Positions 1 to 6,522 of a stretch of 18,638 bases of DNA are shown in pieces (position 1 is the stretch's first letter; the number at the start of each line of letters is the position of its first letter). The notes under the pieces are model-generated. The model had not been told where the DNA came from, did no database searches, and saw only the letters and a list, made by a program, of their open reading frames with translations. Origin of the DNA: Sva-25 sp039714995 (GTDB lineage Bacteria; Pseudomonadota; Gammaproteobacteria; Chromatiales; Chromatiaceae); the NCBI GenBank assembly GCA_039714995.1, contig JBDLII010000024.1, forward strand, positions 1 through 18,638. Reading direction: 5' to 3'. The translations under genes were made by a program, and so were the position numbers.

Positions 1-1297
1 TTGGCTGGTGCGCCTCCAGGACCGGATACACCCCATAGGAAAACATCAGGTCCCGATATGTTTTCACTGAACCGGACACTGCAATAATCCAGACTGGCAG
101 ACGGAAACGTGTCAGACTCCTGGCCATAAAACCTGTAGAGGTAGGAACCAGAACACCTGCCGGTGAATCAACTCTGGCAAATATTTTCTCGATGCTGGCC
201 GTTATCATGTCTACGATGGAGGGAGTATAGTCTTTCACCTGGGGTTTCAGAACAAATTCGAAATGCCTGTTTGAACGGTTTGGTTCAGTGGCTGCGGCAA
301 TTTTTGCCAGCATCCGCACTGCCTCCAGCGGGTAGTTCCCCATAGCTGTTTCTTCTGAAAGCATCACGCAGTCTGTGCCATCAAGGATGGCATTTGCCAC
401 ATCCGTAGCTTCAGCCCTGGTAGGTCTTCGGTTCCCTATCATGGATTCAAGCATCTGGGTTGCTGTAATCACCGGCTTGCCAAACAGGTTGGCCCGGGCT
501 GTAATTTTCTTCTGGACAACAGCAATCTTTTCAATCGGGATCTCTACACCGAGGTCCCCCCTCGCCACCATTATGCCGTCCGTGACCTCGAGTATCTCAT
601 CGATATTTTCCAGAAGACCCGCCCGTTCTATCTTGGCGATAATAAAGGGATGAAACCCCATTTCCGTAGCTGCTAACCGGACATCCTCCACATCCTGCGC
701 CGAGTTGACAAAAGACTGACCAACTGCATCGACACCGTTCTCCAGGGCAAACTGCAGGCATTCACGGTCTCGTGCAGTAAAAGCACTGATCCCGAGATCC
801 ACACCTGGAATATTCAATCCCTTTCTGGAACGGAGCCTGCCGCCAACGATAACGATACAGTGGATTTTTTCTCCACTAACCTGTTCAACCCGAAGCTCTA
901 TGAGACCATCGTTGAGAAATATCGTGTCACCATTCTTGACCACACCTGGCAGCTCCTTCATGGTGATCGAAACACGTTCTACAGTCCCGACGATCTCTTT
1001 CGTTGTCAGGGTAAAGCGTGCACCCTTCTCAAGGATGACAAATTCCTCTGCCAGGTCACCAATGCGCATCTTGGGCCCGGGCAAATCAGCCAGGATAGCA
1101 ACTTGTTGACCACTCTTTTCGGAAGCGGCTCTGATCCTCTTTATTACCTCTCCATGACTTGCAAAATCCCCATGGGAAAAATTCAACCTGGCCACATTCA
1201 TTCCTGATTCAATCATTTTCTCGAGCATCCCGGGAGAATCAGAGGCAGGACCAATGGTACAGACCAATTTTGTTTTATTCTTCGGCAAGCTTGTCAT
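1..1297 (-). CDS. pyk: Pyruvate kinase (C-terminus cut by window edge)
   Basis: Pyruvate kinase makes pyruvate and ATP from phosphoenolpyruvate and ADP in the last step of glycolysis, in the cytoplasm. The reading frame runs open from ATG at 1297 through the window start, giving 432 visible residues of an expected 470-480. The N-terminal KTKLVCTIGPAS motif is present. Expected active-site residues by family alignment are R37, N39 and S41 (NVARLNFSHG), D71 (ADLPGPKMR), K222 and E224 (IIAKIER) and D248 (MVARGDLGVEIP). TATQMLESM follows at about 278-286. The B domain is about 75-170, and the C-terminal domain starts near 345 and is incomplete. The ATG at 1297 is preceded by AGGA at good spacing. 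An overlapping ATG at 1301 is out of frame and hits a stop after eight codons. The gene looks richer in A+T than hisBHA, so a different origin is possible. Identification is very secure; the isozyme class is not. Confidence 0.96.
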   Translation of the reverse strand, partial: MTSLPKNKTKLVCTIGPASDSPGMLEKMIESGMNVARLNFSHGDFASHGEVIKRIRAASEKSGQQVAILADLPGPKMRIGDLAEEFVILEKGARFTLTTKEIVGTVERVSITMKELPGVVKNGDTIFLNDGLIELRVEQVSGEKIHCIVIVGGRLRSRKGLNIPGVDLGISAFTARDRECLQFALENGVDAVGQSFVNSAQDVEDVRLAATEMGFHPFIIAKIERAGLLENIDEILEVTDGIMVARGDLGVEIPIEKIAVVQKKITARANLFGKPVITATQMLESMIGNRRPTRAEATDVANAILDGTDCVMLSEETAMGNYPLEAVRMLAKIAAATEPNRSNRHFEFVLKPQVKDYTPSIVDMITASIEKIFARVDSPAGVLVPTSTGFMARSLTRFRLPVWIIAVSGSVKTYRDLMFSYGVYPVLEAHQP

Positions 1298-1469
1298 TCA
1301 TGAAATCCTATTGTGTTTTCCTCTTAAGACCTGCGACTTGGGTCTTGTGAGAAAGATTCCTGAGGTTACAATCATTCCAGGCAGGCACTACGCTGATATT
1401 GCACATCGTGATGATCACCTTTACTCTGCGCTCTGCCAGCTCCTCGAGGCCCTGTACGAAACTCTGTTA

Positions 1470-1641
1470 GTAACTATTCAGCACATACAGAATCGTCACT
1501 GCAATTGGGTATATCTTCCGGAAAACGCCGTGAATACCTCCATGTAGGCTCGCGTCGGCATCCATGCCTCCGACGTTTCCTCCAAATACACCCAATAGCA
1601 GCGACTTGTTTGCTGGCTATAGAGAGATGCTGAATAGTTAC
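1470..1641. repeat. Fold-back (MITE-like) element with three nested inverted repeats
   Basis: The ends are a perfect 14-bp inverted repeat (1470-1483 GTAACTATTCAGCA with 1628-1641). Inside it, 1495-1514 pairs with 1586-1605 at 17 of 20 positions. Inside that, CGTCGG at 1553-1558 pairs with CCGACG at 1570-1575. The three stems are concentric, so either strand could fold into one long hairpin. No transposase is encoded. The short open frames across it are better explained by this structure than by protein. It may be a non-autonomous mobile element or a structured RNA; no target-site duplication was identified. Confidence 0.5.
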
Positions 1642-1663
1642 GTTCACAATAACCCTGTGCAAT

Positions 1664-1733
1664 ATCGCGGTCAGACGACCGCTCCTCCATTTGGTGCAAC
1701 ATAGAGATGTAGGAGCGGTCGTCTGACCGCGAT
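1664..1733. repeat. Inverted pair of GTAG REP-like hairpins (copy 1)
   Basis: Two arms, 1664-1686 and 1711-1733, form a perfect 23-bp inverted repeat. Each arm is itself a hairpin: GTAGGA, then stem GCGGTC, loop GTCT, stem GACCGC, then GAT. A 5' GTAG followed by a short GC hairpin is the layout of REP sequences of the GTAG class known from Stenotrophomonas and Pseudomonas relatives, where RAYT transposases mobilise them. No RAYT gene is in this window. The pair arrangement is BIME-like. Confidence 0.75.
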
Positions 1734-1793
1734 TGAAAGATCACGCTTCCACCTCTTGCACGGAGTGTTAAAGTCGTTTTGAGATTGATCACA

Positions 1794-2663
1794 ATGAACA
1801 ACAGCCCGTTCCATCCCGACAGTGAGAGTGCCTACCGGCAGTGGCGTGAGCAGAAGTTAATGCAGGTTCCCGCTTCGCTGGATGAGCTGATCGTCGAGGT
1901 GAAAGATCTGCAGCGGCCGACTCCTGCTGAGATCAGTGCCGTCTCCGGCTGCTGCGCCAGCTCGAATATGGCGATCTTTGTCACCGCGGGCGATGTCGAT
2001 AAAGCGGCGTTGATGAAATTTGCCGCCTGTTTCGGGCTCCGGCATCTCGATCGCAACGAGGGCGCCGATGACGTGGGTATTACAGCACTGACGGTCGCCA
2101 ATGCATCGGCCTGGCGCAAAACCTACATTCCCTACACCAACAGGGCGATTCACTGGCATACCGACGGCTACTACAACACCCCGGAACAGCAGATCCGGGG
2201 ATTGATGCTCTATTGTGAAAGGGCAGCCGGGGAGGGGGGTGAGAACGCCATCATGGATCACGAGCTTGCATGGCTCCATCTGCGCGATCTGAATTCCGAC
2301 TACATTCGCGCCCTGATGCAGCCGGATGCGATGACGATTCCCGCCAACGAGGTGGATGACAAGATCGTGCGACCGGATCGCAGCGGCCCGGTCTTCTCGA
2401 TCGACGGGCAGGGTCGTCTGCACATGCGCTATACCGCACGCCAGCGCAATATCATATGGAAGGAAGATGCGCTGACTCTCGAAGCGGTCGCCGCACTGAA
2501 TGAGTTGTTGAACTCGGATTCTCCCTGGATCTACCGGGCGACACTGCAGCCGGGACAGGGGCTGATCGGCAACAATGTGTTGCACGACCGCTCGGCATTC
2601 ACCGATTCACCCGGGCACAGGCGCCTGCTCTACCGGCTGCGCTTCTATGACCGGATGAGTTGA
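1794..2663 (+). CDS. TauD/TfdA-family Fe(II)/2-oxoglutarate-dependent dioxygenase
   Basis: This family couples oxidative decarboxylation of 2-oxoglutarate to hydroxylation of a small substrate at a non-haem iron. From ATG 1794 the product has 289 residues, normal for TauD/TfdA or gamma-butyrobetaine-hydroxylase-like proteins. The iron triad is visible: the HTD of HWHTDG (H122, D124) and the distal histidine of NNVLHDRSAF (H264). An arginine-rich tail (GHRRLLYRLRF) is placed to bind the 2-oxoglutarate carboxylate. The substrate cannot be read from sequence; taurine is one option among many and no transporter genes are nearby. A TTG at 1779 would add five residues, but ATG 1794 has a GAG at suitable distance. 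The gene is bracketed by GTAG hairpin pairs at 1664-1733 and 2682-2759. Cytoplasmic, with no signal peptide. Confidence 0.85.
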   Translation: MNNSPFHPDSESAYRQWREQKLMQVPASLDELIVEVKDLQRPTPAEISAVSGCCASSNMAIFVTAGDVDKAALMKFAACFGLRHLDRNEGADDVGITALTVANASAWRKTYIPYTNRAIHWHTDGYYNTPEQQIRGLMLYCERAAGEGGENAIMDHELAWLHLRDLNSDYIRALMQPDAMTIPANEVDDKIVRPDRSGPVFSIDGQGRLHMRYTARQRNIIWKEDALTLEAVAALNELLNSDSPWIYRATLQPGQGLIGNNVLHDRSAFTDSPGHRRLLYRLRFYDRMS

Positions 2664-2681
2664 GATCTGCTGTGCGGGATT

Positions 2682-2759
2682 TCGCGGTCAGACGACCATT
2701 CCTACAGGTTGTCTCAATGTGGATGCAGGTTTTGTGTAGGAGCGGTCGTCTGACCGCGA
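2682..2759. repeat. Inverted pair of GTAG REP-like hairpins (copy 2)
   Basis: The arms are 2682-2706 and 2735-2759, inverted to each other with 2 mismatches in 25. The right arm matches the right arm of the 1664-1733 pair, with the same GCGGTC-GTCT-GACCGC hairpin. The left arm has decayed at two positions that break the stem. It lies between the convergent ends of the dioxygenase gene (stop 2663) and the SCO gene (stop 2776), so it could also act on transcript ends. Confidence 0.75.
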
Positions 2760-2775
2760 TGCTGTATCAGCGTAT

Positions 2776-3369
2776 TTACAGCAGACTGCGAATCGTCCGG
2801 CTGACCTCTTCGGGATCTGTCCCGTGATTCAATGAAAAGCGCAGCCTGCCATTCTTGTCGATGATATAGGTGTAGGAGGTATGGTCGACCGAATAGTCGG
2901 CCTCTGACTCATTTTTGATGATGTTGTAGCCGACGCCATATTTCGAGGCGGCGTCGTCGATCTGCTCCCTGGAGCCGGTGGCGCCGATGAGGTTGTCGTG
3001 AAAATAGCCGGCATAGGTTTTGAGGTGATCGAGGGTGTCGCGTTCGGGATCGACGCTGACAAAGATGACCTGGACCTGCCGCAGCTCCTCTGCGGTGAGT
3101 TCATGCAGGGTGGCTGACAACAGCGACAGGGATGTCGGGCAGACATCCGGACAAAAGGTATAACCAAAGTAGAGTACGACCACCTTGCCGCGCATCTCCC
3201 TGAGGTTGACCGGGCCATCCGCGGATTGCAGCGAAAAGTCACCGCCCGCCGGCGCCGTCGTCAGTGAAGACCCGGCGCCGCTGCCGTCAGGCTCCCAGAA
3301 AAGCAGCAGCCATGCAAGCAGCATGACCAGCCCCACGATAGCAATAATCTGGGTGATTTTGCCGCTCAC
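2776..3369 (-). CDS. SCO1/SenC/PrrC-family copper-delivery protein
   Basis: SCO proteins are membrane-anchored, thioredoxin-fold copper chaperones or thiol reductases that assemble the CuA centre of cytochrome oxidase, facing the periplasm. From GTG 3369 the product has 197 residues: one N-terminal membrane helix (about 7-25), a linker, then the thioredoxin fold. The copper ligands are visible as C73 and C77 in TFCPDVCPTS and H163 in DHTSYTYIID. The GTG overlaps the stop of the upstream gene (GTGA, 4-nt overlap), implying translational coupling. An upstream ATG at 3477 in the same frame would bury the helix inside the protein and overlap the neighbour by 112 bases, so I reject it. Third gene of the PCuAC operon. 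Confidence 0.92.
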   Translation of the reverse strand: MSGKITQIIAIVGLVMLLAWLLLFWEPDGSGAGSSLTTAPAGGDFSLQSADGPVNLREMRGKVVVLYFGYTFCPDVCPTSLSLLSATLHELTAEELRQVQVIFVSVDPERDTLDHLKTYAGYFHDNLIGATGSREQIDDAASKYGVGYNIIKNESEADYSVDHTSYTYIIDKNGRLRFSLNHGTDPEEVSRTIRSLL

Positions 3370-3839
3370 TGGCTGGCGCTGCTCTTGTCGGTATGAAAGC
3401 GAAACGGTGCCATGATGGCGCCCCTGTCTGTCTTCAACAGCACCCGCGCCTCCCACTGCATGCGCTGCAGTATGCACACCGGTAGTGTCGCAGTTCCCTG
3501 ATAACGGCTGTCGCTTGTCTGTTTCAAACGCGGGCGGTTGTAACCCATGTTCATGTTGATACCGACGAAGTCAACCTCGGCTGATGATGTTTCGATGTCG
3601 CGAACGTTGACATCGAGCGAGAGTGGTTTCATCAGGGGTATCGAGCGTGGTTCAAGCGAAAATGTGATGCTGCCGCCGGATGGCAGGTCTGCCTGACAGG
3701 GGCCTTTTCTGAGTTCGCAGTCAGGGTCGGTGACGGCCAGCAGGGTCACGTTTTGGTGTGATGTGCTGTTGAGCTTGTAGCCGACAACAGCAGCAATGCC
3801 AAACAGAAGCAGGGCGACAATAAGCCTGGTTCTATTCAT
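3366..3839 (-). CDS. Membrane-anchored periplasmic protein of the copper operon (YtkA/FixH-like, tentative)
   Basis: The product has 157 residues: an N-terminal membrane anchor or signal helix (about 5-21), then a predicted beta-rich periplasmic domain. A pair of cysteines sits in DCELRKGPC. The later segment VGINMNMGYNRPRL and the strand-rich tail recall YtkA/FixH-like domains, which accompany oxidase and copper proteins. This resemblance is from memory and weak. It lies 3 nt downstream of the PCuAC gene and overlaps SCO by 4 nt, so all three genes are almost certainly one mRNA. A role in presenting copper or aiding oxidase assembly is inferred from position only. I recognise no catalytic residues. 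Methionines in NMNMG could be copper ligands. Confidence 0.8.
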   Translation of the reverse strand: MNRTRLIVALLLFGIAAVVGYKLNSTSHQNVTLLAVTDPDCELRKGPCQADLPSGGSITFSLEPRSIPLMKPLSLDVNVRDIETSSAEVDFVGINMNMGYNRPRLKQTSDSRYQGTATLPVCILQRMQWEARVLLKTDRGAIMAPFRFHTDKSSASQ

Positions 3840-3842
3840 CGA

Positions 3843-4298
3843 TCATTTCATCATCCCCATCCCGGCAAGAATCTTCTTGACGGGCGCCTTGACGATCTGT
3901 TCGGAACCGTCGTCGAAAGTGAGCTTGATCTCGACGATGTCATCCACTTTCAGCTCCCTGGTCAGACCGATCAGCATGATATGCAGCCCGCCGGGCTCGA
4001 GCGCCGTGGTGGCGCCTTTGGCGATATCGATCTTATCGACTTCGCGCATCTGCATCATGCCATCCTTGTGGGTATGCTCGTGCAGCTCCACGTTCTTGGC
4101 GGCATCACTCTCGGCGCGAATCAGTGAGCGGTCGCTGTCGCTGTCGTTTTTCATTGACAGAAAGGCACCGGTCACTTTCTGCCCCGGCGGCATGGCGCGC
4201 ACATAGGGGTCGATAACGCTGACGGTCTCCGCGGCAGCCATGCCCGGGAGAGCCAGGAGGAGGGTTGTCACAAGTGTGTTCAGAATCGTTTTCATCAT
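3843..4298 (-). CDS. PCuAC-family periplasmic copper chaperone
   Basis: PCuAC proteins carry Cu(I) in the periplasm and pass it to the CuA/CuB sites of haem-copper oxidases, working with SCO. The product has 151 residues. A signal peptide spans about 1-23, with likely cleavage after AAA before ETVSV. The family's copper motif is exact: H73-x10-M84-x21-H106-x-M108, the last pair in GGLHIML. The C-terminal Met/Lys tail (GMGMMK) may add metal affinity. It is the first gene of a three-gene operon. Upstream, 4361-4374 is an FNR-like box and 4332-4337 a candidate -10, so oxygen-responsive expression is plausible. The start codon doublet (ATGATG) leaves a one-residue uncertainty. Confidence 0.93.
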   Translation of the reverse strand: MMKTILNTLVTTLLLALPGMAAAETVSVIDPYVRAMPPGQKVTGAFLSMKNDSDSDRSLIRAESDAAKNVELHEHTHKDGMMQMREVDKIDIAKGATTALEPGGLHIMLIGLTRELKVDDIVEIKLTFDDGSEQIVKAPVKKILAGMGMMK

Positions 4299-4331
4299 TT
4301 CTATCAGCTCAATCAGGTGAATATTCTGAAT

Positions 4332-4337
4332 ATTTTA
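4332..4337 (-). promoter_or_regulatory. Candidate -10 box of the PCuAC-SCO operon
   Basis: On the minus strand this reads TAAAAT. It is centred 33 bp downstream of the FNR-like box centre, so that box would sit near -42, the class II activator position. The predicted transcript start is near 4325, giving a leader of about 27 nt. No good -35 is seen, as expected for an activator-dependent promoter. Confidence 0.45.
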
Positions 4338-4360
4338 TCCTACTCAGGCACCCGGAAATC

Positions 4361-4374
4361 TTGATTTATATCAC
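4361..4374. promoter_or_regulatory. FNR/ANR-like binding site
   Basis: TTGATTTATATCAC matches the FNR consensus TTGAT-N4-ATCAA at all but the last base. It lies between the PCuAC operon and hisB. Its spacing to the TAAAAT box suits activation of the copper operon. A separate 9-bp inverted repeat (ATCAGGTGA 4312-4320 with TCACCTGAT 4371-4379) overlaps its right end and spans the promoter. Confidence 0.5.
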
Positions 4375-4395
4375 CTGATCATGAGAATCTGTGCA

Positions 4396-4424
4396 ATGAC
4401 GAGCCTGCTGTTTCGCGTTAGAAT
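4396..4424 (+). promoter_or_regulatory. Candidate sigma-70 promoter of hisBHA
   Basis: The -35 is ATGACG (4396-4401, sharing TGAC with TTGACA), followed by a 17-bp spacer and the -10 TAGAAT (4419-4424). Predicted transcript start is near 4431. This leaves a 22-nt leader before ATG 4453 and rules out the upstream in-frame ATG at 4381 as the translation start on such a transcript. Confidence 0.5.
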
Positions 4425-4452
4425 AGCGGCGATCAATCCATCAATGGGTCAA

Positions 4453-5049
4453 ATGAGCATGTCACGAACAGCCGAAGTCGAACGCAATACGCTGGAAACG
4501 CAGATCAGGGTCGCGATTAATCTGGATGGCGATGGCAGCACTGACCTGAATACAGGAATCCCTTTCCTCGAGCACATGCTGGAGCAGGTGGCGCGTCACG
4601 GATTGGTGGATCTCGAGATCTCGGCCACTGGTGATAGCCACATCGACGATCACCACACCGTCGAGGATATCGGCATCACCCTGGGGCAGGCCTTCGCCCG
4701 GGCCGTCGGTGAAAAAAAGGGGATCTACCGCTACGGCCACGCCTTTGTGCCGCTGGACGAGGCGTTGTCGCGCGTCGTGATCGATCTCTCCGGACGTCCC
4801 GGGTTGGAGTTTGATGTCGACTTCAGACGCAGCGCCATCGGTAATTTCGATGTCGATCTGTTTGTCGAGTTTTTCCAGGGCTTTGTCAATCACGCCGGGG
4901 TGACCCTGCATATCGACAACCTGCGCGGCCGCAATGCGCACCATATTGCCGAGACGCTGTTCAAGGCGTTCGGGCGGGCGCTGCGTATGGCGCTGGAGGC
5001 GGATCCACGCATGGCGGGAGTGATGCCGTCAACCAAGGGATCGCTGTAA
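4453..5049 (+). CDS. hisB: Imidazoleglycerol-phosphate dehydratase
   Basis: HisB dehydrates imidazole-glycerol phosphate to imidazole-acetol phosphate, the sixth step of histidine synthesis, as a Mn-dependent 24-mer in the cytoplasm. The product has 198 residues from ATG 4453, the usual length of the monofunctional enzyme; the phosphatase domain of the enteric bifunctional form is absent. Signature segments are FLEHMLEQVARHG, DDHHTVEDIGI with its metal-binding His/Glu, and RGRNAHHIAETLFKAF. An in-frame ATG at 4381 would add a non-conserved 24-residue leader and lies upstream of the likely promoter start. ATG 4453 and ATG 4459 are both possible; GGG at 4446-4448 is 4 and 10 nt away respectively. 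First gene of hisBHA, 3 nt before hisH. Confidence 0.95.
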   Translation: MSMSRTAEVERNTLETQIRVAINLDGDGSTDLNTGIPFLEHMLEQVARHGLVDLEISATGDSHIDDHHTVEDIGITLGQAFARAVGEKKGIYRYGHAFVPLDEALSRVVIDLSGRPGLEFDVDFRRSAIGNFDVDLFVEFFQGFVNHAGVTLHIDNLRGRNAHHIAETLFKAFGRALRMALEADPRMAGVMPSTKGSL

Positions 5050-5052
5050 CCC

Positions 5053-5691
5053 ATGGAGAGGATTGTCGTTGTTGATTACAGCCTGGGCAATCTGCGTTCG
5101 GTCTCCAAGGCTGTCGAGCATGTTGCGCCCGATGCAGAGGTCGTCGTTACCGATGATGCCCTTGCCATTCACGATGCCGACCGCGTGGTATTTCCCGGCC
5201 AGGGGGCAGCACGTGACTGCATGGCGGCCATCGGTGACCACCATGTAGAGCGGGCGGTGCGTGAAGCAGCGGCAAGCAAGCCGTTCCTGGGGATCTGTAT
5301 GGGGCTCCAGGTGCTGATGGACAGCAGCGAAGAGAACGGCGGCACCGATCTGCTGGGCATGATTCCCGGCAGGGTGCAGCGCTTTTCCGGCGAACACGTC
5401 GGTGACAACGGCTTGCCTTTGAAAATACCGCACATGGGCTGGAGCCAGGTCGAGCAGCAGATCGACCACCCGCTGTGGCATGGCATCGCGGATCACAGCC
5501 GCTTCTACTTTGTGCACAGCTACTTTGTCGTACCGGAAGCAAGCGGCGTGGTTGCAGCAACCACGGAGTATGGCGAATCGTTCGTCTGCGCGATTGCCCG
5601 GGACAACCTGTTTGCGGTGCAGTTTCACCCCGAAAAGAGCGCGGCTGACGGCCTGCGTCTGTTGAAAAATTTTGTCGAGTGGAAACCCTGA
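5053..5691 (+). CDS. hisH: Imidazole glycerol phosphate synthase, glutaminase subunit
   Basis: HisH hydrolyses glutamine and channels ammonia to HisF, which forms imidazole-glycerol phosphate and AICAR. The product has 212 residues, standard for the class I glutamine amidotransferase subunit. The catalytic triad is readable: C82 in FLGICMGLQVL, and H192 with E194 in VQFHPEKSA. The N-terminal VDYSLGNLRSV motif is typical. It starts 3 nt after hisB and its stop lies 2 nt before the hisA start, so translation is likely coupled. Its obligate partner HisF is not encoded in this window, so it must be elsewhere in the genome. Confidence 0.96.
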   Translation: MERIVVVDYSLGNLRSVSKAVEHVAPDAEVVVTDDALAIHDADRVVFPGQGAARDCMAAIGDHHVERAVREAAASKPFLGICMGLQVLMDSSEENGGTDLLGMIPGRVQRFSGEHVGDNGLPLKIPHMGWSQVEQQIDHPLWHGIADHSRFYFVHSYFVVPEASGVVAATTEYGESFVCAIARDNLFAVQFHPEKSAADGLRLLKNFVEWKP

Positions 5692-5693
5692 AG

Positions 5694-6422
5694 ATGTTGA
5701 TAATTCCCGCGATTGATCTCAAGGATGGCAAGTGCGTGCGCCTGCGCCAGGGACGCATGGAGGATGACACGGTCTTCTCGGATGACCCGGTCGACATGGC
5801 AAAACGCTGGGTCGAAGCCGGCGCGCGGCGGCTCCACCTGGTCGATCTCAACGGCGCCTTCGCGGGCGAACCGGTCAATGGCGAGGTGGTGCGCGCCATC
5901 ACGCAAGCCTATCCGGATCTGCCGGTCCAGGTGGGCGGCGGCATCCGTGATGCAGAGACCATCGGCGCCTATCTTCAGGCCGGTGTCGAGTTCTGCATTA
6001 TCGGCACCAAGGCACTGCGTGAGCCGGAGTTCATCGACCGGGTTTGCGCAGAGTTTCCCGGCCATATTATCGTCGGCATCGATGCAAGGGACGGCATGGT
6101 GGCGGTCGAGGGCTGGGCTGAGGTTTCGGATGTCCCGGCGGTTGATCTCGCTGCGCGCTTCGAGCATGCCGGGGTCAGCGCCATTGTCTATACCGACATC
6201 AGCCGGGACGGCATGATGCAGGGCGTCAATGCCGAAGCGACAGCGGCGCTGGCGGAGTCAATCTCGATTCCGGTGATTGCCTCCGGCGGCATCACCAACA
6301 TGGATGATATTCATCGCCTGCTGCAGGTGGCCGGCAGCGGCATCAGCGGCGCCATCACCGGCAGGGCAATCTACGAAGGCACGCTTGACTTCAATGAAGC
6401 TCAGCGGGTTGCTGACTCCTGA
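5694..6422 (+). CDS. hisA: ProFAR isomerase (HisA)
   Basis: HisA isomerises ProFAR to PRFAR by an Amadori rearrangement, supplying the HisHF substrate. The product has 242 residues and a full (beta/alpha)8 barrel. The acid/base aspartates are D8 (IIPAIDLKDG) and D130 (IVGIDARDG). Phosphate-binding glycines are VGGGIRD (about 80-86) and ASGGITN (about 197-202). The half-barrel motif YTDISRDGM is present at 166-174. ATG 5694 is chosen over an upstream GTG at 5679 because it gives the canonical MLIIPAIDL start and lies just after the hisH stop. Last gene of the block: hisF, usually next, is replaced by repeats and a gene on the other strand. Confidence 0.96.
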   Translation: MLIIPAIDLKDGKCVRLRQGRMEDDTVFSDDPVDMAKRWVEAGARRLHLVDLNGAFAGEPVNGEVVRAITQAYPDLPVQVGGGIRDAETIGAYLQAGVEFCIIGTKALREPEFIDRVCAEFPGHIIVGIDARDGMVAVEGWAEVSDVPAVDLAARFEHAGVSAIVYTDISRDGMMQGVNAEATAALAESISIPVIASGGITNMDDIHRLLQVAGSGISGAITGRAIYEGTLDFNEAQRVADS

Positions 6423-6428
6423 TATCAC

Positions 6429-6452
6429 CGTCATCCCGGCGCATGCCGGGAA
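6429..6452. repeat. Short dispersed-type palindrome after hisA
   Basis: TCCCGGC-GCAT-GCCGGGA (6434-6451) is a perfect 7-bp stem with a tetranucleotide loop, preceded by CGTCA. It begins 7 nt after the hisA stop. CGTCAT-CCCGG-type palindromes are common dispersed intergenic repeats in bacteria. It has no T-tract, so if it ends the his transcript it is not a classical intrinsic terminator; it may protect the 3' end. Confidence 0.5.
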
Positions 6453-6497
6453 CCGTGCCTTTATCCTCGTTTATTCGTTCTTCTCAGTATCCGGCCA

Positions 6498-6522
6498 GTA
6501 GGAGCGCTCTTCTGAGCGCGAT
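6498..6522 (+). repeat. Single GTAG REP-like hairpin (copy 3, variant stem)
   Basis: GTAGGA is followed by stem GCGCTC, loop TTCT, stem GAGCGC and then GAT. The frame is the same as in the copies at 1709-1733 and 2736-2760, but the fourth stem pair is switched from G-C to C-G on both sides. The compensatory change shows that the hairpin, not the primary sequence, is conserved. Only one arm is present here. Confidence 0.65.

Larger units (their letters stand above)
1298..1793. other. Gene-free stretch upstream of pyk and the dioxygenase
   Basis: About 500 bases lie between the divergent pyruvate kinase and dioxygenase genes. No convincing coding region is present. The stretch holds a small AAGACC/GGTCTT hairpin at 1326-1346 in the pyk leader side, the 172-bp fold-back element at 1470-1641 and the GTAG hairpin pair at 1664-1733. 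Promoters for both flanking genes should lie here, but I could not assign -35/-10 boxes with confidence. Confidence 0.6.

Noticed and set aside
1254..1801. Short open frames on both strands between pyk and the dioxygenase
   Set aside because: They cross the inverted repeats of the fold-back element and GTAG pair; the hairpin structure explains them better than protein.
1857..2585. Long open frame (242 codons) on the minus strand
   Set aside because: It lies wholly antisense to the dioxygenase, whose iron-binding motifs are intact; the antisense frame is a by-product of GC-rich codons.
3370..3477. In-frame upstream start for the SCO gene at 3477
   Set aside because: It would overlap the preceding gene by over 100 bases and place 36 unrelated residues before the membrane helix.
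4381..4452. In-frame upstream start for hisB at 4381
   Set aside because: The likely promoter -10 (4419-4424) lies inside this extension and the added residues do not resemble HisB N-termini.
5147..5902. 251-codon minus-strand open frame across hisH and hisA
   Set aside because: Arg/Ser/Pro-rich with no recognisable motif, opposite two well-supported his genes.
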